Source: Orthonyx spaldingii
Lineage: Eukaryota; Chordata; Aves; Passeriformes; Orthonychidae
Length of the DNA stretch: 64,000 bases
Assembly: GCA_013397795.1 (NCBI GenBank)
Contig: VZTJ01000294.1
Location: forward strand, 2,219 to 66,218
Reading direction: 5' to 3'
The position numbers were made by a program, and so were the translations under genes. Numbering within the stretch: position 1 is the stretch's first letter; each line of letters starts with the position of its first letter. Of the stretch, positions 1 through 12,499 are shown in pieces. The notes under the pieces were generated by a model that saw only the letters and a program-made list of their open reading frames with translations, did not search any database and was not told the DNA's origin.

Positions 1-3000
1 TTTTTTTTTTGGAGAAAAAAAAGCCCAAACAATTTGATGTAGACCATTTAACTTGTAAACTAAAACAAAACACTAACTGGAAGAACAGACCAGCCATATA
101 ATCAGGCTTCTTAATTCAAAAGTAGAGAACAAGTCACCTTGAAAGCCCTCTGCACACCCAGTTTAGAGCTGCAGTCCCTGGCTCATCCTGCAGTTTTCCA
201 AGGTCACACAAGAGCCCAGGACACAATGGAACAAGACAGCACACCAAAAGGGCTGACCTGCAGGAAGCCCAGAGCCCATGGACACCGAGACAGGCAGCAA
301 GGCTGAAGTTACACACACAGTAACAAATCGAGGTGACAACAGGTAGACTAAAGAGAGATGAGGGAATAATCAACATCAGTGACAGAACAAATCTGCATCA
401 TAAGGCACAGTACCCCAGCTGCCAAACTATTGTCTAACACGTGGGTTTATGAACCCAAGGAAGATGAGTAAGTTGCCCCCAGTTGCATTTTGTTTAACCT
501 CAGGCCCAATCCTAAAAGACTTTATTCAGACAATACCCCCATTGACTTCAGTGGGACTTGTGCCAGAAAAGAAATGGCAGGATGATGGATCTGACAAATA
601 ATTTACTTGACAAATAACAGCATTATTTGGCATATACGTTATTCTATGAATAGCATTGAATCAGTCCTGTGCAAGGGCTTGAGGCATTTAATTCAGTGGG
701 GTTTTTGCTATTGTTTTCAGTGGGTGGCAAATTCAAATCCCTAGTTCTTTTCTAACATGATTTATTTTAGTGCCTCATCTTTATATGATGGGTGTTCTTT
801 TCATCACCTGTCTTTTTAAGTTATGTCACTTATTTGTACTTTTTAATTGGTTCACATATTGTTAGCAGAGGACAGTCTATTACATCATCTCCAGTTTCCC
901 CCCTCGCCTCAAAATCCTGCTAAGGAACCAGAATTATTCCCCTGCCCAACAGAAAACTCAGTGAACTGGAATGTCCATACGTTTATACTGGTTACTTCAC
1001 TACATAAGGAAACATTTAGGTTTCTTGTGGGTTTGGGATATCTATACTGAGGAGCATTAAATAAAGATGGCATGTTACATTTTTCAGGCTGGAGTTTGAA
1101 ATTCCCCCCCCCTTCCAAAAACAGAGCAAACCCACCACACTCTGCTCAGGTGTATGTTTTTGTCACTGATTATATCCCTAACAATGAGGTGTAATGATGA
1201 GATCGTTGTCACCTGAGCAGCCCCAGGTGATGTGCATGCACACACTCAGTCCACAGGCCCATGCTGGCCCCTGCATCCCCAGGCTGACACTTCACTGTCA
1301 CACCTCCTGACACTACTTAGGTGACAAATGAGAACCTTCTGGCACCAATGAGCATCCAAGATTGCTACTTAAACCCACCAAGTGAAAAGTGACAGGCACC
1401 CCTCTGAAAAAAAGAGAGGTGAAAAGTGAAAAGTCACTGAAAAGTGACGGGTGTCTCTCCCTACAAAGTGATAATCAAACCCGATGCCGTGTTTGGGCAC
1501 CACTGGCTCCCCAGAGGACTGGGAACACACACCACAGGCACAATACAGGGGACTCCAAGGAATTTAGCCCCCATTTCTCCAAAACACACGCTCCCCATAC
1601 AGCAGGGCAGTCAGACTGACTGTGGTGGAGGTAGGCAGGTGCTTAGTGGCAAACACACGCCTGAGTGCTTTGCTGGAACAGGGCTACAGATAACACAAGA
1701 GCTGTTTAGCCAATTATTGTACATGACATTCCACCACACTTGAGCAGTTTGCTCGGAACAATCACAGTTTACCTTGTCAACAGGTGTCCTGTATTTTAAC
1801 AAATGAATATTTATTAACTGTACATCACTGAGAACTGTATCAGTACTTCTTACAATGAATGGCCATATAAATCTGCCCAAACAATCTTCTCAGCCTAATC
1901 CTGCTAAAGTGACCACAATACTCAGCATGAGCTTTGGATGTGTAAGAAAAGCTGGGATCAGGCCTAGAAACAGGGTTTTGTGTGCCTGCTGCCTCAGCCC
2001 CTCTCTTGTTGAATATAGCTGGAGCTTTGCCAGTGATTTAAATGGAGGCTGGACTAATTCCCTTATGTTTAAGATGAGCTTATCTCCAACTGGACTTTCC
2101 ACCAATGGGACTTAATGGGCACGAGGTCTGCTCTTGCCAATTCAGCTGCCAGAGGAAAGCCTTGCTGTGTGTGTGTCTCAGCCATTCCAGGAAAGCCAGC
2201 AATCCAGTCTTACAGCCTTGTTTTATCTTTGGAGGTCCAGTTTTTCAAGGTACACGTTTCACTGAAGCACCTGAGGAACTTGGTGGACAGAAGTAAAATT
2301 AAGGAGCCTATTTAAGTCACTGGAATGAGCACAAACGACATGCTGATTTTCATCTAAAAAACAACTTAATCAGCCTCAAAAGAAATGCAAAATCCTCCAT
2401 CTGTAATCAAGACAAGTTTCTTTTTTCAGGTTTTTATAGTTTTCTGGTGCTTCTTTTAAGAAAGTTAAATCTGTTTTCTGAAGTCTATTTCAAGTCAGAG
2501 CAAACTTTAAAGCTGAGTATGAAATTTTAAATATAGATCTTAATAGTAAAAAAAGTCATGCATGAAATATTCATAGATATGCCAAGATTAAAAAGCACTG
2601 CTAAAAAATTATTCCTGGTAAGTTTACTCAAAATTTTCTCATCCTGTTAAATGATGAAACTAATAGAAAAATTACCAGTATGTGCCTACCATTGTCTTTT
2701 TTGTTTAGAGATCCCATTTCCTTCTCTTCTCCTTCCCTCCAAGTACTGAGCACAAAGAGAATGATCATGCTGCCATACCGTGAATTGTTTCCCATGCTGC
2801 ATGGACTCCACATGGAAAAAATGTGTGCAGACCTTTTTGATGGTCAGAATGCAGTATTCCTGTGCTGCCTCATTATTTCATGGATATTTTTCACTTTACC
2901 AGACCTATTCAAATGCACACCTTAGAAGTGCCTGTTTTACTTTTTTTTTGTCCTGAAAAAAACCCATCATACCTGAAAAGCACTTTAACTGTACCATAAC

Positions 3001-3385
3001 AGTAATTTTGAAAAAAATTTAGACCACCAACCAATCAAAGATCTTTGAAAGAAATACAATTGATGTGACAACTCAGCAAGTCAGGACAGCCACTAGTTAA
3101 AAGAAAACATCCTATAGACAACGCTGAAGATACTTCCACTTTTTCATCTTGTTCCAGTGCTTCAACAGTGTGAGAAGAATTACTTTGTATCAGACCAAAA
3201 ATCCTTCAGATCCTTGACTTATCTCGTGTGGCGTGCTGTGCTTATTTAGAGATTACACCTTGTACAGCATATCAGAGTTCTCCCTCTCTAGATCTGTTCC
3301 AAGTCCCATCCTGGCCCCCAGACACTGCTGTGTCTGTTCTCTGACATCAACTGAGAACATCAGCCTAAACTCCCAGAACAGCAGC
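1..3385. other. non-coding block, no gene seen
   Basis: This stretch opens in a T-run (positions 1-10) and carries only short chance ORFs with no recognisable domain and no matched splice signals. A local cluster of GAAAAGT repeats lies at 1383-1445 and is listed separately. I see no transposon ends, tRNA or other RNA gene. It is most likely intergenic or intronic. Confidence 0.6.
1383..1445 (+). repeat. clustered GAAAAGT direct repeats, IRF-like motif
   Basis: GAAAAGT occurs at 1383-1389, 1421-1427, 1428-1434 and 1439-1445. The two middle copies abut, giving a run with the AAGTGAAA core typical of interferon-regulatory-factor sites of the PRDI type. Whether it is bound by anything is inference; it could be simple purine-rich drift. 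Confidence 0.35.
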
Positions 3386-3403
3386 TTTTTTTTTTTTTTT
3401 TTT
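3386..3403. repeat. poly-T tract (T18)
   Basis: An uninterrupted run of 18 T. Bird CR1 elements do not end in poly-A, and no element body is visible next to it, so I call it a simple repeat, not a retrotransposon tail. Confidence 0.9.
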
Positions 3404-4899
3404 GGTCATAAAAAAAATACCCTGAGAAATAGTTATCTCAAAATCTCACTGGAAATGTAAGGGAGGAAAAGGCACAGATTTTAATGACTCAGAAAAACAG
3501 CACTTCCCAGGGCTGATAAGTGATACGATCCAAGAGGAACACCATGGCAAGGTGACTGCATGGTATCAGTCTTCCCATCTCAGTAACACCAGCTCTTTCT
3601 GTCTGAATTCTTCCTCAAGCATCCTGGTCACTGAGCAGCTGAGAAGATGAATATACTCTTTGCCCTCACCTGCATGGCTCAGCATACAAATTAATTTAAC
3701 TGGGACAAGCAAGAAGGTTCTGCACTTTCTCACATGAGAAGCTGCCTCACAGCCCAAGGGAAATCAAGATTACTCAGGGAGTAAAGGCTGCATAACATAA
3801 GCAGAAGTATCTAGCTCTAGTTTCACATACTTCAAAATACTAATAATGGAAATAAGTTTCATATTTAAAAAGTCAGCAGCTTATTGTGCACATTTCAGAC
3901 ATTTCTCCTCACAACAACAGGAGAGCGATATCACAGCACACATCAAGAACTCACAGCTGGTTCCACAGACACGAGCATCAAACCCCCAGTGCTAAGGATG
4001 ATAATGCAGGGACATCCCATCCACCTGTCAGGGAACAGTTCTGGTCTGAAAGTGACACTGCATAGAACAACAAACCCCAGTGAGTGCCCCAGAGGGCTGC
4101 ATGGTTATCTGAGCATGGGTCAGCTGCAGCCCCAGCTCCTCTGCCTTGCCTTTCCCTCAGGGCACAGCAGGCCCAGAGGGGATCTAGACAGGCACCCCAT
4201 GGGCAGGAACCTGTACAGACACCCAGCACTGCCATTCAGTTCCAGGTACAGCCCTTCCAAGCGCCACATTCTCTTAAAACACTGAACTTCAAAAAAAAGT
4301 TGTTAAGAGAACATTTATAGAAAGTAATTTTTTGCTCTCCAGAATGGTCCAACAGAGTGGATACACAGGGAAGAGGGATGTGTCACTCAGGCTGTGACAG
4401 GGCATTCACGCTCCTCTGAGCAGTTGTAATGCAGATCAGGCACCCCCTCACCTCCCACCAAATTTGTTCTTGGGGTTTCCATTGTGGCAGACACACAACA
4501 TCACATTTAAAGTGCTGAATTTAACTTTCAAATAGGCAACAAAAGCTGCCTATAACTTCTGACAACCTTAGTTACAAAGTTACAACAAACTTCTGATAAC
4601 CTTACAAGAGCTCCTGCCTGTTTCCTCCCTGACAGGTAAAGATCACAACACATTGGACTTCATTAACAGACATCATTATTGAATTCAAAACTGCTTCTAA
4701 AATTTCAATTTATTCTTCTTAGAAAATAGCACCCTTATTCAAAAGCTTATGGTATGGAACAAGATCATCTTTCAAAAGTACTATTTCATTAAAAATTTAA
4801 AAGATCACATAAAACTTATAATAGAAGTGTGAATAGCATCATTATAGTATTTGCAATAGCTTTTTCTAGCAGAACAAAATGCCCCAACTTTCACTTGTC

Positions 4900-5220
4900 T
4901 AGCTGGGCACTCAGAAGAGCTGATTTTTAACTATGTGTCAGAATTTGAAGTTAATTAAAACTAATTGCCCACTGTACTGTAAGCGATGCCACTGCATTTT
5001 CAAATAGCTCTGTTTCCATGGGATGATTTACTTAAAACCGATGTCTGTCATTGACTGAATTCTGGGTTTGCCTTAATTGTACTGTTCAAGTTGTTTATCT
5101 TTGCTTTCTGCCTCGCAACTTTACATGAAAGGTCATCAATAGCAAAGTTCATCGCTAAGATTGACGCTTTATCAACATTTAAAAAAGCATCTTAGAATAT
5201 CAACTAGTTTATCAAAATAA
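4900..5220. promoter_or_regulatory. possible conserved regulatory element
   Basis: This stretch contains homeodomain-type TTAATTAA and CTAATTG words near 4950-4966, a TCF-like ATCTTTG near 5098 and an AGGTCA followed by a CAAAGTTCA half site near 5131-5151, with a low density of repeats. Motif clusters occur by chance in AT-rich DNA, so this is only a nomination. Alignment with other birds would decide it. Confidence 0.2.
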
Positions 5221-8200
5221 ATGAACTCCTCTGACATCTCACATTACCAGTCCCACCAGCCACCACTTTCTGTACTCAGAATATTTGTTTATGTGCTCAG
5301 TTTTGTAGCAAAAGTTTATAGCTCAGAGCCACTGTGCTGATACAGCAGCATTCATTGTCTTTACCGCATGGGTGTTAAGGAAACCTCTTTAATGAGAACA
5401 CGTGCACCCAGAAAGCCTTGCTGCTGCTCCCACGTGCCACTGGCACACACACAGACCTGTTCAACTTCGTGTGTCCAGAGTGGAAGTGTCCATGTGCTGG
5501 ATCACACACAATGGTAGTACCTCCTCCCTTCATGGGGAGGCTGTGAGGGGTGCAAAGCCAGGGCTAAATAGGGGTAATGTAACCAGGCACAAGTTTCTGC
5601 AGCTATCCCCCAGCACGAGGGGCTGCAGGACTGCAGCAGCACAGGGGGATTATGTCTGGAAGGAGCACAAGAAACACAGGAGGAGGAGAGGGCCCTGGAT
5701 TTCTCACAGCACAGGCTGAGTGTAGTGAAAAAGCACAGCCCTTCTTGCATCTGTGACAAAAGCAGGCTGGTTGCCACCATGCTCACACACAGCATGGCAC
5801 ATTCACATCACCCCTCACTTCAGCTGATGGCTGCTCCTGTGCCTTCAACTCTCCTGCTTCCCTCACCTGACATCTGCAAGGGTGGCTAGGACTGGATTTC
5901 TAGGGCAGAGCCAGCCTTCTGGAGTCCTACCTGCAAAGCCTGATGCTGGTGGGAATGCAGCCCTGGCCATGGTATGACAATCCCTCCTCTCTCTGTGGTT
6001 TGGTTGTGGGAGTTACACCAGGAGACCCAACAACAACCCTGGTGAAGTTTACCATGCAGCCAGCACACAGCACCTGCCCTTAAACAAGGCATGTTCCAGT
6101 CAGCACACAGCACCACTGGCACCAGCAGGGAGCTGGAGTAGGGCCTGAAGATAACTTGTGTTACTATAGAAAATGTATTATAGAGGACCAGATGCTGTAT
6201 AATTACATTTTCCAGCCTAAGAATACGCCTCCAAAATTAAATTTAACAACCACAAACTTGTCTCATTCCCTGAAGTCAAATCCTGCCCAAACCCATCCCA
6301 AGTGCCAAGACTCTTATTCAAGCCCAGCTCCAGAGGTCAGGTGGTGGTCAAATGAGACAATTGGCTCTGCAGACAGCCTTCAGCTTGCCTTGCACTTTTG
6401 GACAAGAGCCTCTGCAAAGTCACTCAGCACAAGGCATCCACGACCTGCATACCACAGGGTGTATGGGCTGTAGGGCAGGACTGTGTTAAAAGGTGCTGGC
6501 ATGGAGACAGACCATCCTTTACCAGTACAATCTGTAGTGGAGAGATGTATAAAGTGATAGACATGAAAAAAGCACCACATTTCACCAAGTCCAACTTCCA
6601 GATGTTAAATTCATACAACATTCCTAGTCCACTTCTTTATGAAGGGCAACAGCAGCTTGATAGCCTAGAGACTGGATCAGCAATAGCAGAACAGGCACAA
6701 GTCACTGTTGAAATATGCCTGGGAAGTTTGCCTGTACTGTCTGAAGCACATTTGGTTAAAATATGCTATTCATAAAAAAATACACATCATGAAGAGCTTT
6801 TTCTAATTGGCATTCACTGTTGTCAGTTTTAGACAAACACTCTTGCTAAAGATTCCACTCCAGAAGACTTTGTGATAAACATTTCCAAGAGGAGAATTCT
6901 GGAGTGGAAATTCACACTTCAAGAAAACTGTGAAAAACCTCCTGGTTCCACACTGCTGGAAGCAAGTCCCAGTTTCTTTTCAGTTCAGCAACTGCCCAGT
7001 GCATTCCCTGCAAATGGACTTGTAGAGGTGTCCCTCAGAGCAGGAGCTGGAAATGGTGGAATTGGGCACGTCTCTGGCATAACTTCTTCTGTAGGATGAT
7101 TGTTAGTGCAAATGCTCAGCACCTTTGCAAACTGAGCAAGTGTGATACAGAATCAGAAAAATAAAGAGTAAGCACACTGGGTTACATTTTAATGTATGAT
7201 ATATGCTGCATGTACCACTGCATTTTTTGAGAACTGTATTTAACAACTGGGGTTTTTTGTTTAAATACTGAAAGTCATCTTTTGCTGTTTTCACATCACA
7301 TCATAAAGTGGCTTGTAGATCTAATGCAACAAGTAATCCTGGAGCTGGAAAGTGCTTTTCAAAGTGAGAGAACCTGAATACAACAGCTCAGTTAAACCTT
7401 GTGTGTGAGTGCAAACTTTTCCTGGTTGGTTTTGCTCATGAGTAGCACAGCAATTGCTGCAATTCTTCACATAAGTAAAACAGGGATGTTCAACCCCTTT
7501 AGCTCCAGTCCTGCTGTGGGAACAACCCTTAAAGTCCACCAATTTCAGTTAAAGTTGTTTCCCTGTATTCATAGTTCTTATCAACACTTTCAATTGCAGC
7601 TTGTCTGGGGAGTCATCACTGCAGCTTCTTAATGCCATGAGTTTCATGGTGCTGTCACTAGCAGAGGGTGGGACAAGCAATGACACAACTCCTCTGTTCG
7701 GGGTCAGGCTGCTGCCACCCCTCCCTCAGCACACCCTACTCTCTGGGCTGCTGGGCATGTTCTGGCCTCATCTGCTGGACACCAAATTTTTAATGCACAT
7801 AACTGTAATCTCTCTTCTCCAAGAGACTGCAGGAAAAAGCAGATGAGCCCTGAGTAGGTATAAATTAATGCTGACATTTGCTGGAATAATGTACTCTCTC
7901 GAGCCTCTGCATCTATGACGCCAATAGAGGCTGCTGGCGACACGAGTTTATATGCAACTTTCTGCTAAATCAGAGCATCATCTGCACAAATCAAGCACTT
8001 GGGAGACATCCTGAGATTTGTGATGGTCCCTAGAGCCATGGCTGGGTTCTGAGCCATCTATTCTCACTGACTGCCAAGATTTCTTACAGGCAATTTTTAG
8101 TGACAGAACTGAGGATAAATCCCACCCGTATTTCACAAAGTAACAGGCAAGCTTTGTTTGACTTTGAAGTACAGATTACTCAGCGGTGATAGCACTACCT

Positions 8201-8914
8201 ATTCCACTCAGCTCATTTTCTTCAAAACCAAATGCAGGACTGATTATAAGTGGGTTTCTGCCCTGCACAGTAAATCTGGGACAAATGTGGGCCCCAAGGC
8301 ACAACACCTGTTATCCCCAAGTTCTTCATGCAGTAGGAGAGTTGAATGAATCAGGATTTTCTACCTAGTGGCAACTCATTGTGTGTGATCCAAGACTCCT
8401 CAAAACCACTGCAAAGCTCCTGTGACCCCAGTGAGCTTTGGGACAGATCTCCTGTAGCCTGGTACCCCTGTACATGTTTATCTCTGAGCATTCTGAGACG
8501 AGGCTTGGTGCCATGCTGTAACTCCTAAGGATGACACCCACTTTCTGCTGTTTTGAGACTGACCCATTGGGAAAGATCTACAGAATCTTTGCCCTCCAAG
8601 GCAGCAGTGCCAGCTCACTGGGAGGACCTCAGCCTGAAACTGAGGGTGTCAATGTTTTCTCAACAGGGTTTATACACCTTCCATCAAACAATGTATTAGC
8701 CACAGCTCTTCTAAAGACTGAAGTCAGCAGGCAGGAATTTAGCCCTTTATCTTACAGGCATAGATCTATCTAAAATAAAGCTTAAAAGTCATCAGTAAAC
8801 TGGATATTAGGACTTAGTATATACTCACGACTAGAATTTGCACTTAAAGATGTTGATATGTGGCAAGCTTCTTTGTGAAGGAAAACAAGAGTATGAGCGG
8901 GGGTTTTTTTAGCT

Positions 8915-9290
8915 CCGATATACCACTTAAGCTGTGGCATGCTTCATTTGCTGAAATGGAATATAATATGTCTTTGTATTGAATTATACTTGGGTTGGTT
9001 ATTAAATGAAAACTATTACTCCATTATAGCCATAAGAAATGGAAGTGCTGCATATGGCTGTGTGCAATCCATTAAGTGGCTTATGGAGCCGAAGACCCTT
9101 CAGAGACCATTACAAATCCATTCCATGGCCCTCTCTGCCAGATTTTACACACTGATATCTGCACTCCAGGCAAGAGGCATAAGGCTCTATAGAACCACTA
9201 TTAATCAGCCTTATGCACTGTTTGTGCCAGCAAAGACAAAGAATATTCTGAGCTTAAACCTATTCCTCGTGTATTGTTGTTTAGATAAGT
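8915..9290. promoter_or_regulatory. possible conserved regulatory element with two NKX2-type sites
   Basis: CCACTTAA at 8923-8930 and its reverse complement TTAAGTGG at 9072-9079 both match the NKX2 homeodomain consensus. Between and around them the sequence is free of simple repeats. An ORF of 117 codons at 8939-9292 overlaps but has no splice or start context and no recognisable domain. The regulatory role is inference. Confidence 0.2.
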
Positions 9291-11740
9291 AGGTGATGCA
9301 TGGAGAACAACTGCACTGTTCCAGCCTGATGTGCTAACCAAAGCACTGAAGAGTTCACAAACAGCTCATCTGTATCAATGTCCACCTAAACCTGCCTCTT
9401 GCAAGGCAATAATTAACATTGTGCCCTTGGAAAGTATTCCCATTGTGCAAGGTGTATTGTGCAAAGTGGGAATAAAAAGGAAAGTTGCCTTAGCTGACTA
9501 ATAGACCTTTGACAATCTTCCTTAATATTCCTTCTGGTATCTGGGCTCGTTTTGGGGTCTTTTTTTTTATGCAGCACATTATTTTTTGTTTGCAGAACCT
9601 TTAATATTAGAATTATTTACAATGATTCAGCAGGATCACTTGTTTTTGCAATATTCTTTGAAACAATATGATCATCCAGCTATGAGTCTGCATGGTTTGT
9701 GTTTAACAAAGGTCAAGCTTACAGCATGAAATCCATCTTTTGTAATTTCCTTTGTATCATTGAAGTGGGAGGGCAGCTTGGATTTAAAAGACACCAAGTT
9801 AATGATTCCAACAAAGATGCTAGTTGAAAGCAGAAGTTTGATCCAAGTTTTAAGTAGGAATGTTCTGCTACTCAAAATGAGTCTTTCCTATTGGTTTTAT
9901 ATGACTAGGTGAATTTTCCAAGGTGTTTGATACAATCATTTCTGTCCGTTATCCATGCCATACTCACCAACTCACATCAGTACTCAGAAAATTTTACCTG
10001 GAAATGGTGATCACAGAATGTGGTATTGGAAGGACAGACTCACGAATATGTGATACAGAAGTCACACAGAAAATGGTTTGTCACCAAATGCTCCAGTGAG
10101 TTGCAAGTATCCAGCAACCCCATACACAGCAGCATTCAGCCCAGGAGAGGCACAGAAGGGAGACTTTTTAAAGGTGGTGACATGGGGATAACAAATCCAA
10201 GATGTTGTAAATGGACACCCGGCTCTTTTTTACCCTATTCAAGATAGGACTGAGAATGTCTTTTCTGCTGTTCAGAGGATTTTTTTTTTACTAACATCAA
10301 AAAGAGAAAAAAAAAGCAGGCAACAGGCACAAGGAAGAACCAAGCAGGAACTGTGAGGTGCTTGGAGAGCAACAGCATCGACAGTCCAGTGTGTTAGCAC
10401 TTCCACTGCCAGAGCTTTGAAATATGCCTTCACTTAAGACAAACACAATCTTATGTATTTAGTACATTTTCTGGCAATAGCAGGAAAGCTGATGTGCTAA
10501 AAATGCATGACTCATGCAGGCTGTTACACTTCATTTCCTCCTGAGGAAAGACAACTGCTCTTGTCTTTGTCTTAGGGCCAACATTTCGGGTAATCTACCT
10601 TTGACACTTACAGCCCATAAGCCGGTTGGGATTTCTCTCTGGGCCAATTCCCAGCCCCTCTTCCAAGCAGAACACAAATCCAAAAAGCTGATGCAATTCC
10701 TTAAAAGCGTGAGGTGGCTGTTCAATGGGTGTGGGCTGCCTTAGTGAGGTGGTAATTAATTGTCTAATTAGCTGATCTGAATCCCTACCACTGTGCACAC
10801 AGGGATCCACAGGTGACCTGTGACAACAAAACATCTTTTTGGCAAGCCTGTTATGATCTGTCATAGCTCAGCACAGGAGCTGAGACAGCCCCACCTCCAA
10901 GATATCCAATCTACCTCACAGGAATGAGCTCTGAACTACAGGAGACAGGAACCCAAGGGGTTTTTTTTCATATTTTTGTTGACCTATTGTTACCAGGGTC
11001 AGTGTTATTTCAAGTTACACCACACTCCACCACCAGGAATTTTCCTGTGGACTTCTTTCTTCATTCAGTAAATTCATTCAGAAGAGCTGAGAGCAGATGC
11101 TTACATAGAGGTGATAGAAGAGGGAAACCTGCCCAACTTGGCAGCATCGAAGAGCATCTGGTAGCAATAACACATCAGAGGTTTCTGTTTGACTTAGAGA
11201 CTTTTGTCCTAATGCAACAGAAAACCCTTCCCACAACTGGCAACGAGAACGTGACAAATTCCTTTTCTTTCTATTTTTCCCCACTATTTTCAATACCATG
11301 TCAAGCTTGTGGCCAGAAGGGATCCTCCTTTCTGTACCTCATTAGGGGGGCACTTGCATTTTGTCTTCCTTTCCCTTAGCACCAGTGCTTTTGAAAAAAG
11401 GAGAACAGCCAAAAAATATCCCAAAAATGTTCTCAAGAGAAACATCTTGCTGGAAACAGGAATGGGAGATAATCCACCCTGCTAACTGATGTTCATGGCA
11501 GACATGCTCTTTCTAGGCATTTAAGGTCCCCCTGATATCTGATCAGTTCAGGCTTTCAAGTCCCTTCCCAGAGACTCTCCAAAATTCTAAATGTATTTTT
11601 TAATTCCCAGGCTAAAAATTCAGTGAGCTACAACTATGCCCACTGCAAATTCTTCTGATTGAATAATTTATTTTAATAGGAAAATTCAACTCTATTGATA
11701 CCTCCGTTCATCCATGAGAAAATAGGAATGAAGCCCATTT

Positions 11741-11776
11741 TAGGTACTACATTCCTTCATAGGAATGTAGCACTTG
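11741..11776. repeat. short inverted repeat (hairpin)
   Basis: CTACATTCCT at 11747-11756 pairs perfectly with AGGAATGTAG at 11761-11770 across a TCAT loop. With one mismatch and two G-T wobbles the stem extends five more pairs to 11741 and 11776. The total stem of about 16 pairs is shorter than a normal microRNA precursor. Arms of this size are expected about once per 64 kb by chance. Confidence 0.6.
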
Positions 11777-12433
11777 TTCTGGAACAAAAGTATTCTTCAT
11801 CTCAAGCTATCTGCACTGCATAATTTTTCCTCATTTTATTTCCTTTCTGGAAAGACACTTTTTTCCCAGTCCTTGTTTCATAACAAAGAAAGATGAACAT
11901 CCACGGAAATTTGCAATCAGGGCTTCCACAGCTGTTCACTGTAACAGGGAAATCATACAAACAACTCCCTCCTGTGCCCCTTGTTACACCAGGATAAATC
12001 TGCATTCCCACTTCCCCTGCTGCAAGGACAGTGGAGTTCACTGAAGCCGCCAGAGCCAACAGAACAAGCTCTCATCCTTACTGTCTGTCTGCAAGGAAAT
12101 AAAACCTGCTTTGGCAGAGCACAGGGGGCTTGGAGGTCCCAGCAATGGCCAGGTTTCTGTGGAATTGCAATGAGCTGACAGAAATGGGCACACAAGGGCT
12201 GCTTCTGGTTTCCAGGAGTTGCCCTCTGCAGACGGAGCCCCTCTCTCTTAGGAGGCACCCTGCAGGAAAGGGCACTGTCACTAATTTAGAATTCCACCTG
12301 GAAAAGGGTAGTAATTTCACATCAAATGTAGGATTCCAGCAAGTTGGGGCAAATCTCTGGAGGAGGTCAAACTTCAAATAGAAGCATAAAACTTACTATT
12401 AAAGGCAAAGCCAGTTCAAAGTATTTCATATGG

Positions 12434-12499
12434 AGAAAAAGAAAAAAAAAAAAAAAAAAAAAAGAAAAAAATNAAAAAAAAAAAAAAAAAAAAAAAAAA
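12434..12499. repeat. A-rich low-complexity tract with one undetermined base
   Basis: About 66 bases, almost all A, interrupted by a few G and T and by a single N at 12473. The N indicates that the assembler or polisher could not resolve the homopolymer, so the real length is uncertain. No element body precedes it, so it is called a simple repeat. Confidence 0.9.

Larger units (their letters stand above)
3404..12433. other. non-coding block, no gene seen
   Basis: The ORFs here (up to about 150 codons, for example 10924-11379 on the plus strand) show no domain, no signal peptide and no splice framework, and lie in sequence where neighbouring frames are also open by chance. Two stretches, about 4900-5220 and 8915-9290, are relatively rich in recognisable transcription-factor-like motifs and are listed as possible regulatory DNA. 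A short hairpin lies at 11741-11776. Confidence 0.55.

Noticed and set aside
10924..11379. 151-codon ORF on the plus strand
   Set aside because: No domain and no conserved motif; its length is within chance for a window this size.
11741..11776. Hairpin considered as a microRNA precursor
   Set aside because: The stem is about 16 pairs, well short of the 25-30 or more expected, with a 4-base loop and no known mature sequence.
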